NCBI GenBank assembly: GCA_005772945.1
Contig: SXIE01000148.1
Coordinates: 1 to 17,663 of the forward strand
Source of the DNA: Pseudomonadota bacterium
GTDB taxonomy: Bacteria > Myxococcota > UBA9042 > PHBI01
Length of the DNA: 17,663 bases
Direction of reading: 5' to 3'
The notes below the pieces were generated by a model. It saw only the letters and a list, made by a program, of their open reading frames with translations. It had not been told where the DNA came from and made no database searches. Each line of letters starts with the position of its first letter. Positions within the stretch are counted from its first letter, which is position 1. The position numbers and the translations under genes were made by a program. Positions 1 to 6,851 of this stretch are shown one piece after another.

Positions 1-377
1 CCCGCCAGGGCCGTTGCCGGGCTGCCCGCGAGGCCGAAGTGGGAGGTGAGAAGCTCGGGGATGTCGGCGATCTGGGCGCGGTTCTCGAGGCGCTGGCGCG
101 CGAGCTGCGGGAGCCGGAGGATGTTCTTCATCGAGAAGACGAGCTTCTCTTTGAGGTTGGCGGTCGAGTCGCGGCCGATCGCGACGTGCTGCACGTCGGC
201 GAGGCCGATGCCCGCCATCTCCAGCAGCTTGGCGATGGCGAGCTTGGGAAAGCCGGCGAAGTGCTTGACGCGGTTCAGGCGCTCTTCGGCGATGGCGCCG
301 ATGCACTCGCCGTCGCGAAGGAGGACGGCCGCCGCGTCGGCGTGAAAGGCGTTGATCCCGAGGATGTAGGTCGGCAT
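1..377 (-). CDS. Carbamoyltransferase, NodU/CmcH family (N-terminal part)
   Basis: Only about 125 N-terminal codons lie in the window; the gene runs off the left edge. The protein begins MPTYILGINAFHADAAAVLL, followed by an EERLNRVKHFAGFP stretch. This is the recognisable opening of the NodU/CmcH/TobZ carbamoyltransferases, whose N-terminal half is an ASKHA/Kae1-like fold. Family members move a carbamoyl group from carbamoyl phosphate, via carbamoyl-adenylate, onto a hydroxyl of a sugar or antibiotic. Full-length members usually have 550-600 residues, so most of the gene, including the C-terminal domain, is not visible. The ATG was chosen because YILGIN starts the family alignment directly after it. 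It is divergent from the Alg14-like gene, and in this glycan setting O-carbamoylation of a sugar residue is the likely job. The substrate is unknown. Confidence 0.85.
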   Translation of the reverse strand, partial: MPTYILGINAFHADAAAVLLRDGECIGAIAEERLNRVKHFAGFPKLAIAKLLEMAGIGLADVQHVAIGRDSTANLKEKLVFSMKNILRLPQLARQRLENRAQIADIPELLTSHFGLAGSPATALA

Positions 378-607
378 TCGGTGCTCACAGCGATTCGGAG
401 GAGACGAGGTCCGGCGTGGCTTCGTTGCTCGCGGCGCCACTGCTTGATCATGCGTGTCGGGTGACGCCCCGGCGTGCCCCCGAGGCCGTACCAGGAACGC
501 GGCGCCGTGCCAAGCGGGCCGCGCGGGCGGCGAGGGAGGCGCGTGAGGCCCGGTGGAAGGCGCCAAGCGGGCGCGCGCGTGGTACGACTATCCGGATGAA
601 GGGCGGG
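378..607. promoter_or_regulatory. Divergent intergenic region between carbamoyltransferase and Alg14-like gene
   Basis: About 230 bases lie between two divergent starts, so promoters for both directions must be here or just outside. I see no convincing -35/-10 pair. A short direct repeat, GCCAAGCGGGC, occurs at 509-519 and 562-572. The purine stretch AAGGGCGGG at 599-607 serves as the ribosome binding site for the Alg14-like gene. A possible upstream ATG for that gene at 596 is in frame. Open frames across the region look like composition artefacts. Confidence 0.3.
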
Positions 608-1042
608 ATGAAGGTGCTTCTTGTGTCGTCGATCGGCGGCCACCTCGCGGAGCTGCTCGAGCTGGCGCCCGCGCTGGGCGACGCCGAGCGCGTGTGGGTG
701 CTCAACGACCCGTCGCCGGTTCTGCCGGCGGGGGCGCGCGCGTACATCATCGCGCACGCCGAGCGCGACTGGCGCGTCCTCTGGAATGTGGCCGAGCTGG
801 CGGCCATCTTCGCGCGCGAGCGGCCCGATGTCGTGCTCTCGATGGGCGCGGGGCCGGCCGTTCCGGCGGCGCTGGTGGCGCGCGCGGGCGGCGTTCCCTT
901 CCTCTATATAGAGCCGTCGTCGGCCGTGCGCGTGCCGACCCTCACCGGGCGCCTCATGCGCTGGCTGACGCCGTATCGTTGGGCGCAGTGGCCCGAGCTG
1001 GCCGAGAAGATCCGCGCCCGCTACGTCGGGGGCATCCTATGA
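608..1042 (+). CDS. Alg14/PssD-like glycosyltransferase subunit
   Basis: A 144-residue protein starting MKVLLVSSIGGHLAELLELA. The GGH motif near the N-terminus, the later GAGPAVPAALVARAGGVPFLYIEPSS segment (shown here in part: residues about 80-105), the TGRLMRWL stretch and the C-terminal QWPEL are all typical of Alg14/PssD. Proteins of this family anchor the catalytic Alg13/PssE subunit at the membrane; together they add a sugar (GlcNAc in eukaryotic Alg13/14, glucuronic acid for rhizobial PssDE) to a lipid-linked acceptor. The ATG at 608 is preferred because AAGGGCGGG sits just upstream; an in-frame ATG at 596 would add four residues. Its stop overlaps the start of the next gene (ATGA), which implies translational coupling of the two subunits. 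The sugar donor cannot be read from the sequence. Confidence 0.88.
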   Translation: MKVLLVSSIGGHLAELLELAPALGDAERVWVLNDPSPVLPAGARAYIIAHAERDWRVLWNVAELAAIFARERPDVVLSMGAGPAVPAALVARAGGVPFLYIEPSSAVRVPTLTGRLMRWLTPYRWAQWPELAEKIRARYVGGIL

Positions 1043-1587
1043 TCGTCGGCGTCGTCGGGACCAAGGGGCCGTTCCCGCGGCTGGTCGGCGCGCTGGCGGC
1101 GTGGGCGCGCGCGCATCCGGACGAGCCCGTGTGGGTGCAATATGCCGACGGGGCGCTGCCGGCGGAATTGGTTGGTGTACAAACGATCGCACGCGAGGCG
1201 CTGCTGGCGCGGCTCGGCGAGGCGCGCGTGGTCGTGACGCACGCGGGCTCGGGCACGGTGCGGGACGCGCTCGCGCTCGGGCACGTGCCGGTGGTCGTCC
1301 CGCGGCGCGCGGCCCACGGCGAGCACATCAACGATCACCAGCTCGAGCTGACCGAGGCGCTCGCGGACCGCATCGTCGCGTGCCTCGATCCGACCGATGC
1401 CCCGGCGTTCGCCGCCGCCATCGCCGAGGCCGCGTCGCGGCGTGGGCCTCCTTTAGAAGGGGCGCCGGCCGAGGCGCTCATCGCGGATCTACGGGCGGCT
1501 CTCGCGCGCCTCCGGCCGCCGACGCGGTCCTGGCTCTGGCGCGTGGTGGAACCGCTGACGCGCGCCATCCACCTGCGCCGCCTCTGA
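1039..1587 (+). CDS. Alg13/PssE-like glycosyltransferase catalytic subunit
   Basis: A 182-residue protein resembling the C-terminal half of MurG-type (GT28) transferases. It opens MIVGVVGTKGPFPRLVGAL. Its centre carries THAGSGTVRDALALG, then VVVPRRAAHGEHINDHQLEL (roughly residues 70-112), which is the donor nucleotide-sugar binding signature of Alg13/PssE. It should pair with the Alg14-like product to form a two-chain GT-B enzyme at the inner membrane. The start ATG overlaps the Alg14-like stop by four bases, matching a 1:1 complex. The last 40 residues after the conserved core are a basic, tryptophan-containing tail not obviously needed for catalysis. Donor and acceptor are unknown. Confidence 0.88.
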   Translation: MIVGVVGTKGPFPRLVGALAAWARAHPDEPVWVQYADGALPAELVGVQTIAREALLARLGEARVVVTHAGSGTVRDALALGHVPVVVPRRAAHGEHINDHQLELTEALADRIVACLDPTDAPAFAAAIAEAASRRGPPLEGAPAEALIADLRAALARLRPPTRSWLWRVVEPLTRAIHLRRL

Positions 1588-1666
1588 CCACCCGACACGG
1601 GCCGCGGTCGCGCCAAGCTCGCAATAGACGGCCGCTTCGCGCACCGCTATGCTGCCGGTGATCCCC

Positions 1667-2845
1667 ATGCGCATCGCCTACGTGACGTCCCATCCGATCC
1701 AGTACCAGGCGCCCCTTTTCAGGCGGCTGGCGGGTACGGACGGCGTTGAGCTGCGCGTCTTCTTCGGCAGCGATCAGGGCCTCAAACCCTACCGCGATGT
1801 GGACTTCAATCGCGAGGTCCGCTGGGACATCCCGCTGACCGACGGCTTCGCCCACGAGTTCGACCGGAACCTCTCGCCGCGCCCTGGGTCCGAGGCGTTC
1901 TTCGGCCTCGTCAACCCGATGATGGTACCGCGGCTTCTCCTCTGGAAGCCCGACGTTGTCATCGTGCACGGCTACGCGCACTGGACGCAGCAGGCCGTCA
2001 TGCCCGCCTGCCGCGCGGCCGGGATACCGGTGCTCCTGCGCGGCGAATCGAACCTGCTCGCCTCGCGCGACGCTTGGAAGCGCGTCGCCAAGGTCGTCGG
2101 CGCGCTCGTTCTGAAGCGCCTCCTGGCGGGGGCGGTCGCGATCGGCACGCTCAACCGCGCGTATTACCTGCACTACGGGATGCCCGACGACCGCGTCTTC
2201 TGGGCTCCCTATGCGGTCGACAACGACTTCTTCCGCGCCCGCGCGGTAGCGGCGCGTGACGAGGCGCGCGCATGGAAGGCAGCGCTCGGCATCGCGCCCG
2301 ACGCGACCGTGGTCGGGTTCGCCGCGAAGCTCTCGGCCGTCAAATCCGCCGATACGTTGATCGAAGCGTTCGGGCGTGCGGCCGTTCCCAAGAGCGCGTT
2401 GGTGCTGGTCGGCGACGGGCCGCTGCGCGGCGAGCTCGAGCGGAAGGCACACAGCTTTCCGGGGGCCTCGATCCACTTCGCAGGCTTCGCGAATCAATCG
2501 CAGATGCCGGCCGCCTATGCGTTGGCCGACGTGTTCGTCTTGCCGTCGGTGTTCGAGCCGTGGGGCCTGGCCATCAACGAGGCCATGAACATGGGCTGCG
2601 CCATCATCGCGTCGGACCAGTGCGGCTCGGCGTCCGATTTGGTGAGCCGCGACAACGGCTGGGTCTTCGAGGCCGGGAACGTGGGCGCGCTGACCGGGAT
2701 CCTGACGCAGGCGCTGGCCGATCCGCCGCGCCTTCGGGCGATGGGCGAGGCGTCGCGGAAAAGGATCGAGGCATGGGGGATCCCCGAGGCGGCCGCGGGC
2801 CTCGTCGCCGCGGCCCGTGCGGTCGCGCGGTCCAGAGCCACCTAG
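1667..2845 (+). CDS. Glycosyltransferase, GT-B fold, family 4
   Basis: A 392-residue protein starting MRIAYVTSHPIQYQAPLFRR, a familiar N-terminus of polysaccharide-cluster family 4 transferases. The C-terminal Rossmann domain holds GFAAKLSAVKSADTLIEAF, then LVLVGDGPLRGELE, then the nucleotide-sugar E-x7-E motif in FEPWGLAINEA (E297 and E305), followed by the DQCGSASDL loop. These mark a retaining, soluble or membrane-associated transferase using a nucleotide-sugar donor. A start at 1649 would add six residues (MLPVIP); neither start has a clear ribosome binding site, and 1667 was chosen because the family begins at MRI. The gene lies about 80 bases after the Alg13-like gene and is probably co-transcribed. 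It ends six bases from the end of a convergent gene. Confidence 0.88.
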   Translation: MRIAYVTSHPIQYQAPLFRRLAGTDGVELRVFFGSDQGLKPYRDVDFNREVRWDIPLTDGFAHEFDRNLSPRPGSEAFFGLVNPMMVPRLLLWKPDVVIVHGYAHWTQQAVMPACRAAGIPVLLRGESNLLASRDAWKRVAKVVGALVLKRLLAGAVAIGTLNRAYYLHYGMPDDRVFWAPYAVDNDFFRARAVAARDEARAWKAALGIAPDATVVGFAAKLSAVKSADTLIEAFGRAAVPKSALVLVGDGPLRGELERKAHSFPGASIHFAGFANQSQMPAAYALADVFVLPSVFEPWGLAINEAMNMGCAIIASDQCGSASDLVSRDNGWVFEAGNVGALTGILTQALADPPRLRAMGEASRKRIEAWGIPEAAAGLVAAARAVARSRAT

Positions 2846-2851
2846 CCGAGA

Positions 2852-3676
2852 TCAGACCGCGAAAGGCTCGGTCGGAAGCCCGGTGAGGACGCTGTGCGGG
2901 CTCATCGAGACGAGCGCGATCTGGCGTCTCTCGAGGTAGGCGACGAGCGCGCGCCAACCGCGCAGGCCGAGCGACGAGCGGACCAGGGACCGCTCGAGCG
3001 CGGTCTGATCGCCGTCGGCCTCGTGCCCGGTGGAGAGGACGCCGTCGTCGTCGACGCCGAGCAGGTTGATGCGGCGAAAGCCCATCCACACCGCGATGGC
3101 GATGGCGGTCTTGGCGGTGTCTTCAGTCCCCGGGATCCCGCGCGTCAGGTCGACCTCGCGATCGTAGCCGAAGACGAAGCGCTGGTTGGGGACCACGACG
3201 AAGCGACGGTGCGTGGCGAGCGATGCTTGCTTGGCCATGCAAGCGTGGTCGTCGGGCTCGGCGAAGATCCAGGTGTCGGGACCGAAGCGCGCGAGGGCCT
3301 CCGCGGTCTCTGCGTTCCATGCGGGCGCGTCGTCCGTGCGACCCGTGGCGACGAGGTAGCGCGGGGCGCACGCGAGGACCTCGGGTCGCGCGGCCAGCCC
3401 GACCGGGTCCAGGATGAACACGTGTTCGCCGCGGAGCGCGCCCAGCTCGAGTCCGGCGAGCGAGGCGCCGCCGCCGAGGATCCAGCAGCGCTCGCCGCGT
3501 GCGACGCCCTGGATGCTGCGGTTGCGATGGAGGGCGGCGCGGAGCTCGGGCGACCAGGTGAGCTCGCGCGCCCGGGCGACTCGGTTCCACGCGAGGAGGA
3601 ACGCGTCGTCGAGCAAGACGCGCGCCTCGGAGGGGCGGAGGTGAACAGCCTTGCGGGCCAGGGTGACGGCCTTCAT
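2852..3676 (-). CDS. MptE-like / DUF115-like Rossmann protein
   Basis: A 274-residue protein with no signal peptide. From about residue 65 it reads CWILGGGASLAGLELGALRG, then VFILDPVGL, APRYLVATG, and later WMGFRRINLLGVDDDG. A glycine-rich strand-loop, a 'where is it' strand, and a terminal G-F-x-R-I-x-L-L-G-V-D strand is the pattern of the DUF115/MptE-like superfamily. That superfamily includes motility-associated flagellin glycosyl-modifying (Maf) proteins and sialyltransferase-like enzymes. In a glycan locus, a nucleotide-sugar-dependent transferase or a sugar-modifying role is plausible, but the exact reaction is not shown. The reading frame also allows GTG at 3679; ATG at 3676 was chosen, with AGGG about seven bases upstream. 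The gene is convergent with the GT4 gene and divergent from arr. A second, similar domain sits at the C-terminus of the aldolase fusion at 4987-6831. Confidence 0.55.
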   Translation of the reverse strand: MKAVTLARKAVHLRPSEARVLLDDAFLLAWNRVARARELTWSPELRAALHRNRSIQGVARGERCWILGGGASLAGLELGALRGEHVFILDPVGLAARPEVLACAPRYLVATGRTDDAPAWNAETAEALARFGPDTWIFAEPDDHACMAKQASLATHRRFVVVPNQRFVFGYDREVDLTRGIPGTEDTAKTAIAIAVWMGFRRINLLGVDDDGVLSTGHEADGDQTALERSLVRSSLGLRGWRALVAYLERRQIALVSMSPHSVLTGLPTEPFAV

Positions 3677-3780
3677 CACGGCCCTACGCTACACGATGCA
3701 GCGCATGTTCATCAACCGCTCGCGCCCCGAGTGGCATTACGAGTTGCGAGGCTTGTGGCCGCGGTTGTACGACCGCCACC

Positions 3781-4197
3781 ATGAGCGATCCCACCGCGCC
3801 GCCCACACCGGTCGACCCCAACGCACGACGGTTCTTCCACGGCACCCGGGCGGACCTGAAGCCCGGAGACCTCATCCAACCCGGCTATGCCTCCAACTTC
3901 ACCGAGCGGAGATCGCCCTGGGTCTACTTCAGCGAAACCCTCGGCGCGGCGACCTGGGGCGCGGAGCTGGCGAAGGGCGAAGGCCCAGGCCGCATCTACG
4001 TGGTCGAGCCCACCGGCCCGCTGATGGACGACCCCAACCTGACGGACAAGAAGTATCCCGGCAATCCCACGAGATCCTATCGCTCCCGGGACCCGCTGCG
4101 CGTCGTGGGTGAAATTCTGGAGTGGCAGGGACACGCACCGGAGGTCATCCAGGCCATGAAGGACGGCATCGCGGGCTTGGAGCCGATCGACGACTGA
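3781..4197 (+). CDS. arr: Rifampin ADP-ribosyltransferase (Arr family)
   Basis: A 138-residue protein, the usual Arr length. It has FFHGTRADLKPGDLI at residues 18-32, VYFSETLGAATWGAELA at 48-64, GRIYVVEPTGPLMDDPNLTD at about 70-89, and then KKYPGNPTRSYRSR and PLRVVGEILEW. His20, Tyr49 and Asp84 fall where the NAD-binding and catalytic H-Y-D residues of mycobacterial Arr are found, so the enzyme looks intact. Arr moves ADP-ribose from NAD onto the C23 hydroxyl of rifampin and inactivates it; the native role in environmental bacteria is less clear. The ATG has no Shine-Dalgarno sequence upstream, so leaderless or weak translation is possible. The gene stands alone, divergent from the DUF115-like gene and convergent with the cytidylyltransferase gene. 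It is not part of a resistance cassette, and no transposase is next to it. Confidence 0.93.
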   Translation: MSDPTAPPTPVDPNARRFFHGTRADLKPGDLIQPGYASNFTERRSPWVYFSETLGAATWGAELAKGEGPGRIYVVEPTGPLMDDPNLTDKKYPGNPTRSYRSRDPLRVVGEILEWQGHAPEVIQAMKDGIAGLEPIDD

Positions 4198-4231
4198 GCC
4201 GCTTTCCGCGCGGTTACGGGCCGTGTCCTCG

Positions 4232-4987
4232 TTACGACGGCAACGCGGATTTGCGCGCGTCGCCCGCTTGCGGGCCGGCGTTCACGAACCGAAACAGGTG
4301 CTCGGCGAGCGCGAAGTCCTCCTCCCAGTCGACGTCGACCGAGGCGAGCTTGCCGAGCGGGAAGAAGAGCGGACGGGCGCCGATCCGATCCGCGCGCGCG
4401 ACCCCGAGCGCGTGCGGGACGATGAAGAGCGCCGAGTTGAGCTCGTGGATGCACGCCAAGTCCTGCGTGCGGGGCCAGCGGATGGGGTCCGGCGTGTAGT
4501 TGAGGGGACCTGCGTCGGACCAGAGGAAGGTCTGGAGTGGGGTGGTCGCGGCGAGCGAGTCGTGGCGCTCGGGGTCGCGCGCACGGTAGGCGGCGATGGC
4601 GCGATCGTAGGTCGGCGCGTCGCAGAGCGGGGAGGTCACGTGCGTCCACGCGAAGTCGTCGGCGGGGTCGGTCGGTGGGTTCGTCGCGAGCGCATAGGCG
4701 ATGAGCGCGTCGGTCGTCGTCGTGCCCAGACCCAGCGCATCGGGCCGCGCACGCACGACCAGCTCGGCCGCGCCGTTCCAGCGTTCTTGGCGTTCCGCGC
4801 CCTGCGCGAGGACGAGCGGATCGTTGGTGTCCAAAACAATTCGGTCGCCGATTCCCAAGCACGTGAGAGCCTCGAGCTGGTCGAGCTTCACGCCGAGGAG
4901 CCCGCCGGGGTGGTCGGCAAAGGGCCGCGTGTTCTTGTTCGCCACGCGCTCGCTGCCGCGCCGACACGGAAGAAAGAGGGTCAGCAT
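4232..4987 (-). CDS. Acylneuraminate (CMP-sugar) cytidylyltransferase
   Basis: A 251-residue protein starting MLTLFLPCRRGSERVANKNT. The R-x-GS-x-R-x-x-x-KN signature is the CTP-binding loop of NeuA/KdsB-type enzymes. Further support is TSPLCDAPTYDRAI (about residues 118-131) and, near the C-terminus, SVDVDWEEDFALAEHLF (about 226-242), equivalent to the metal-binding D-x-D-x-x-E-D segment. The length and RRGSERVANKN form favour an acylneuraminate/legionaminate-type rather than a Kdo enzyme. It should make a CMP-activated ulosonic acid in the cytoplasm. Its ATG overlaps the stop of the aldolase-fusion gene by one base (TGATG) and it has no ribosome binding site of its own, so translation is probably coupled. 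No NeuB, NeuC or PseI-type synthase is present in the window. Which acid it activates is unknown. Confidence 0.85.
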   Translation of the reverse strand: MLTLFLPCRRGSERVANKNTRPFADHPGGLLGVKLDQLEALTCLGIGDRIVLDTNDPLVLAQGAERQERWNGAAELVVRARPDALGLGTTTTDALIAYALATNPPTDPADDFAWTHVTSPLCDAPTYDRAIAAYRARDPERHDSLAATTPLQTFLWSDAGPLNYTPDPIRWPRTQDLACIHELNSALFIVPHALGVARADRIGARPLFFPLGKLASVDVDWEEDFALAEHLFRFVNAGPQAGDARKSALPS

Positions 4988-6831
4988 CAGCCGTCGAGCG
5001 CCGACACGGCGAGCTCGCCGTAGACCGAGCGCGCCCGGATCGCGAAACCCGTCGGCGTGAGCGACACGATCTCGGTCTCGGGATAGCGCGCGCCGAGGAG
5101 ATCGAAGAACGCGTCGAGCTCGGCCTGCATACGGCGCTCGCGCTCGGTCACTAGCCCCTGGTAGCCGTCGAAGCCCGCGACCGTGATGCGCTTGGCGCCG
5201 AGCCGCATCGCCTGGACGATCGCGAACATCGAGACGACGTCCGCGGGGAGGACGCACGGGTCGAGCGACAGGGTGCCACCCTCGACGCTGTAGGGCTCGA
5301 CGTAGATGCCGGGGCTCGCGTGCTGCGCACGTTCTCTCGGAGGCTGCGCCTCCGACACCGTGCCGTCGCTGCGCTCCAGCACGTGCTCGTCGTCGGCGTG
5401 CGGGGCTTCGAGCGTCACAGCCGCACCGCGGGCGGCTCCGAAGAGGACCGCCTTGCCCGCGGCCAGGGCCTCGCCGAGCATCGCTTTGGCGTTCGCGAGC
5501 ACGATGAAGGCCGAGAGTTGGTCCTCGGTGGGCGCGATGAACGGCCGGTGATTGCACTCGAGGACGATCGGTCGGAAGCGGCGGATCCAGCGGTTGAGCG
5601 CGTCCGCGTGCGTGCGTCCGCTCTGGCCGCGACCCACGACCAGGACCTCGCGAGACGACCAGTCCTGACCGCGCCACTCGGAGAGACGTGGCAGCTTCGC
5701 TGTGAGCGTGCCGCGCGCCGCGGAAGCGCGTCCCGGGCGGTCGCCCCGCCGAGTCGGGATGGTCGTCGGGCGCGCCGAGATCGCCTCGTCGAGCGTCTTC
5801 TTCGAGTAGCTGCCGCCCGTGCCGGCGGCGTGCAGAGCATGCAGAATCGCGGTGACCTCGGGGATGGTGTAGCGCTGCGATTCGAGCAGCTCCTGCGCAT
5901 ACGCGGGGTGCACGGCGAGGTGGCCTGAGAGGACGTAGGCCGCGCTCGGACCCCAGCGATAGCGGGCTTGGAGCTCCTCCATGCGGCTGCCGATGAGCTC
6001 GTAGACCGGGGCCGTGCGGTAGCGCGGGTGACGCTCGCGCATCTCGAGGTGTTGCAGGAAGAGCTCGGTCTTGAGGTTGCCGGGGCCGCGTCCCATGCCG
6101 GTGACCGACACGTCGATCCACGTCGCGCCGGATTTGCGCGCGGCGAGCGCGTTCGCGAAGGCGAGCTCGAGGTTGTTGTGGAGGTGGATGCCCCAGGGCT
6201 TGGGGCGCCCGTGGCGCTTGGAGACGAGCGTCGCTGCAAGCTCGGTGACGAGGCGTCCGGAGGCCTCGACCTCGTCGGGGTGCATGCTGCCGTAGGAGTC
6301 GGCGAGGTAGACGACGTCGACGTCGGACTGGAGGATCTTGACGAGCAGCGGCGCGCGCTCGGCGACCGGGACGGTGGCCCAGGTCATGATGTTGAGCGCG
6401 CTCTCGTAGCCGAGGGCGCGCAGCTGAGCGATCTGGAGAAGCGCGGTCGGGACTTCTTTGGGACGCGCGGCGACGCGGACGAGCGCGATGCGCGAGGCGT
6501 CGGCGGGCGCGAAGAGCTTCGTCAGCAGCGGCTCGCGGCCGGCAAATTCCTTGGCGTCCACCATGACGGCCAGGCGCGTGTGGCTGAGCTCGGGCAGGCT
6601 CCTGACGAGCTCCTCGTCCGAGTAGCGGAGGGCGCCCGCGAAGCCGTCGCGTGCGAGCGAGCGGTAGCCGATCTCGGCGAAGTCGACCCCGGCCTCGTCG
6701 ACCGCGCGCAGGTACGCCGCGACCAGCGCGGGCTCGAAATCCCAGGCGGTGTGGAAGCCGCCGTCGCGGAGCGTGCAGTCGACCAGGACGAGCGCGTCCT
6801 GCGACATAGCTTGGATCGTCTGGTCAGGCAT
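4987..6831 (-). CDS. DRE-TIM (HMGL-like) aldolase fused to DUF115-like Rossmann domain
   Basis: A 614-residue two-part protein. Residues 15-290 form a DRE-TIM metallolyase: VDCTLRDGGF (R22, D23), an ADSYGSMHPDEVE segment near 178, metal-ligand HLHNN at 216-220, and GMGRGPGN at 245-252. It most resembles 4-hydroxy-2-oxovalerate aldolase-like proteins, which cleave or form a bond next to pyruvate. After a basic, disordered linker (about 355-385) comes a Rossmann-like part: EVLVVGRGQSGRTHADALNR, IVLECNHRPF, and LGAKRITVAGFDGYQG near 545-559, resembling the DUF115/MptE group. The start at 6831 was chosen because GGGGGA lies just upstream and it leaves a 20-base gap after asnB; an ATG at 6885 would overlap that gene. 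It is coupled to the CMP transferase gene. Inferred role: building a 2-keto sugar acid from pyruvate and a sugar aldehyde. The true substrate is not known, and the C-terminal part could instead be regulatory or transferase-like. Confidence 0.75.
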   Translation of the reverse strand: MPDQTIQAMSQDALVLVDCTLRDGGFHTAWDFEPALVAAYLRAVDEAGVDFAEIGYRSLARDGFAGALRYSDEELVRSLPELSHTRLAVMVDAKEFAGREPLLTKLFAPADASRIALVRVAARPKEVPTALLQIAQLRALGYESALNIMTWATVPVAERAPLLVKILQSDVDVVYLADSYGSMHPDEVEASGRLVTELAATLVSKRHGRPKPWGIHLHNNLELAFANALAARKSGATWIDVSVTGMGRGPGNLKTELFLQHLEMRERHPRYRTAPVYELIGSRMEELQARYRWGPSAAYVLSGHLAVHPAYAQELLESQRYTIPEVTAILHALHAAGTGGSYSKKTLDEAISARPTTIPTRRGDRPGRASAARGTLTAKLPRLSEWRGQDWSSREVLVVGRGQSGRTHADALNRWIRRFRPIVLECNHRPFIAPTEDQLSAFIVLANAKAMLGEALAAGKAVLFGAARGAAVTLEAPHADDEHVLERSDGTVSEAQPPRERAQHASPGIYVEPYSVEGGTLSLDPCVLPADVVSMFAIVQAMRLGAKRITVAGFDGYQGLVTERERRMQAELDAFFDLLGARYPETEIVSLTPTGFAIRARSVYGELAVSALDG

Positions 6832-6851
6832 GGGTCCCCCGGCCGACGCGC

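Noticed and set aside
902..913. Perfect palindrome CTCTATATAGAG
   Set aside because: It lies inside the Alg14-like coding region and encodes the conserved LYIE segment; no second copy was seen.
1588..1666. Possible regulatory site between the Alg13-like and GT4 genes
   Set aside because: No promoter, dyad or terminator could be supported; it is probably just an operon spacer.
3773..3784. GCCACCATGAG at the arr start, resembling a eukaryotic Kozak context
   Set aside because: A chance match in bacterial DNA; gene, codon use and neighbours are bacterial.
4198..4231. Possible terminator between convergent arr and cytidylyltransferase genes
   Set aside because: The 34 bases show no stable stem followed by a T-tract.
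4232..6121. 629-codon leftward frame that includes the cytidylyltransferase
   Set aside because: The upstream part is an arginine-rich wrong-frame reading of the aldolase gene; the NeuA-like start at 4987 is clear.
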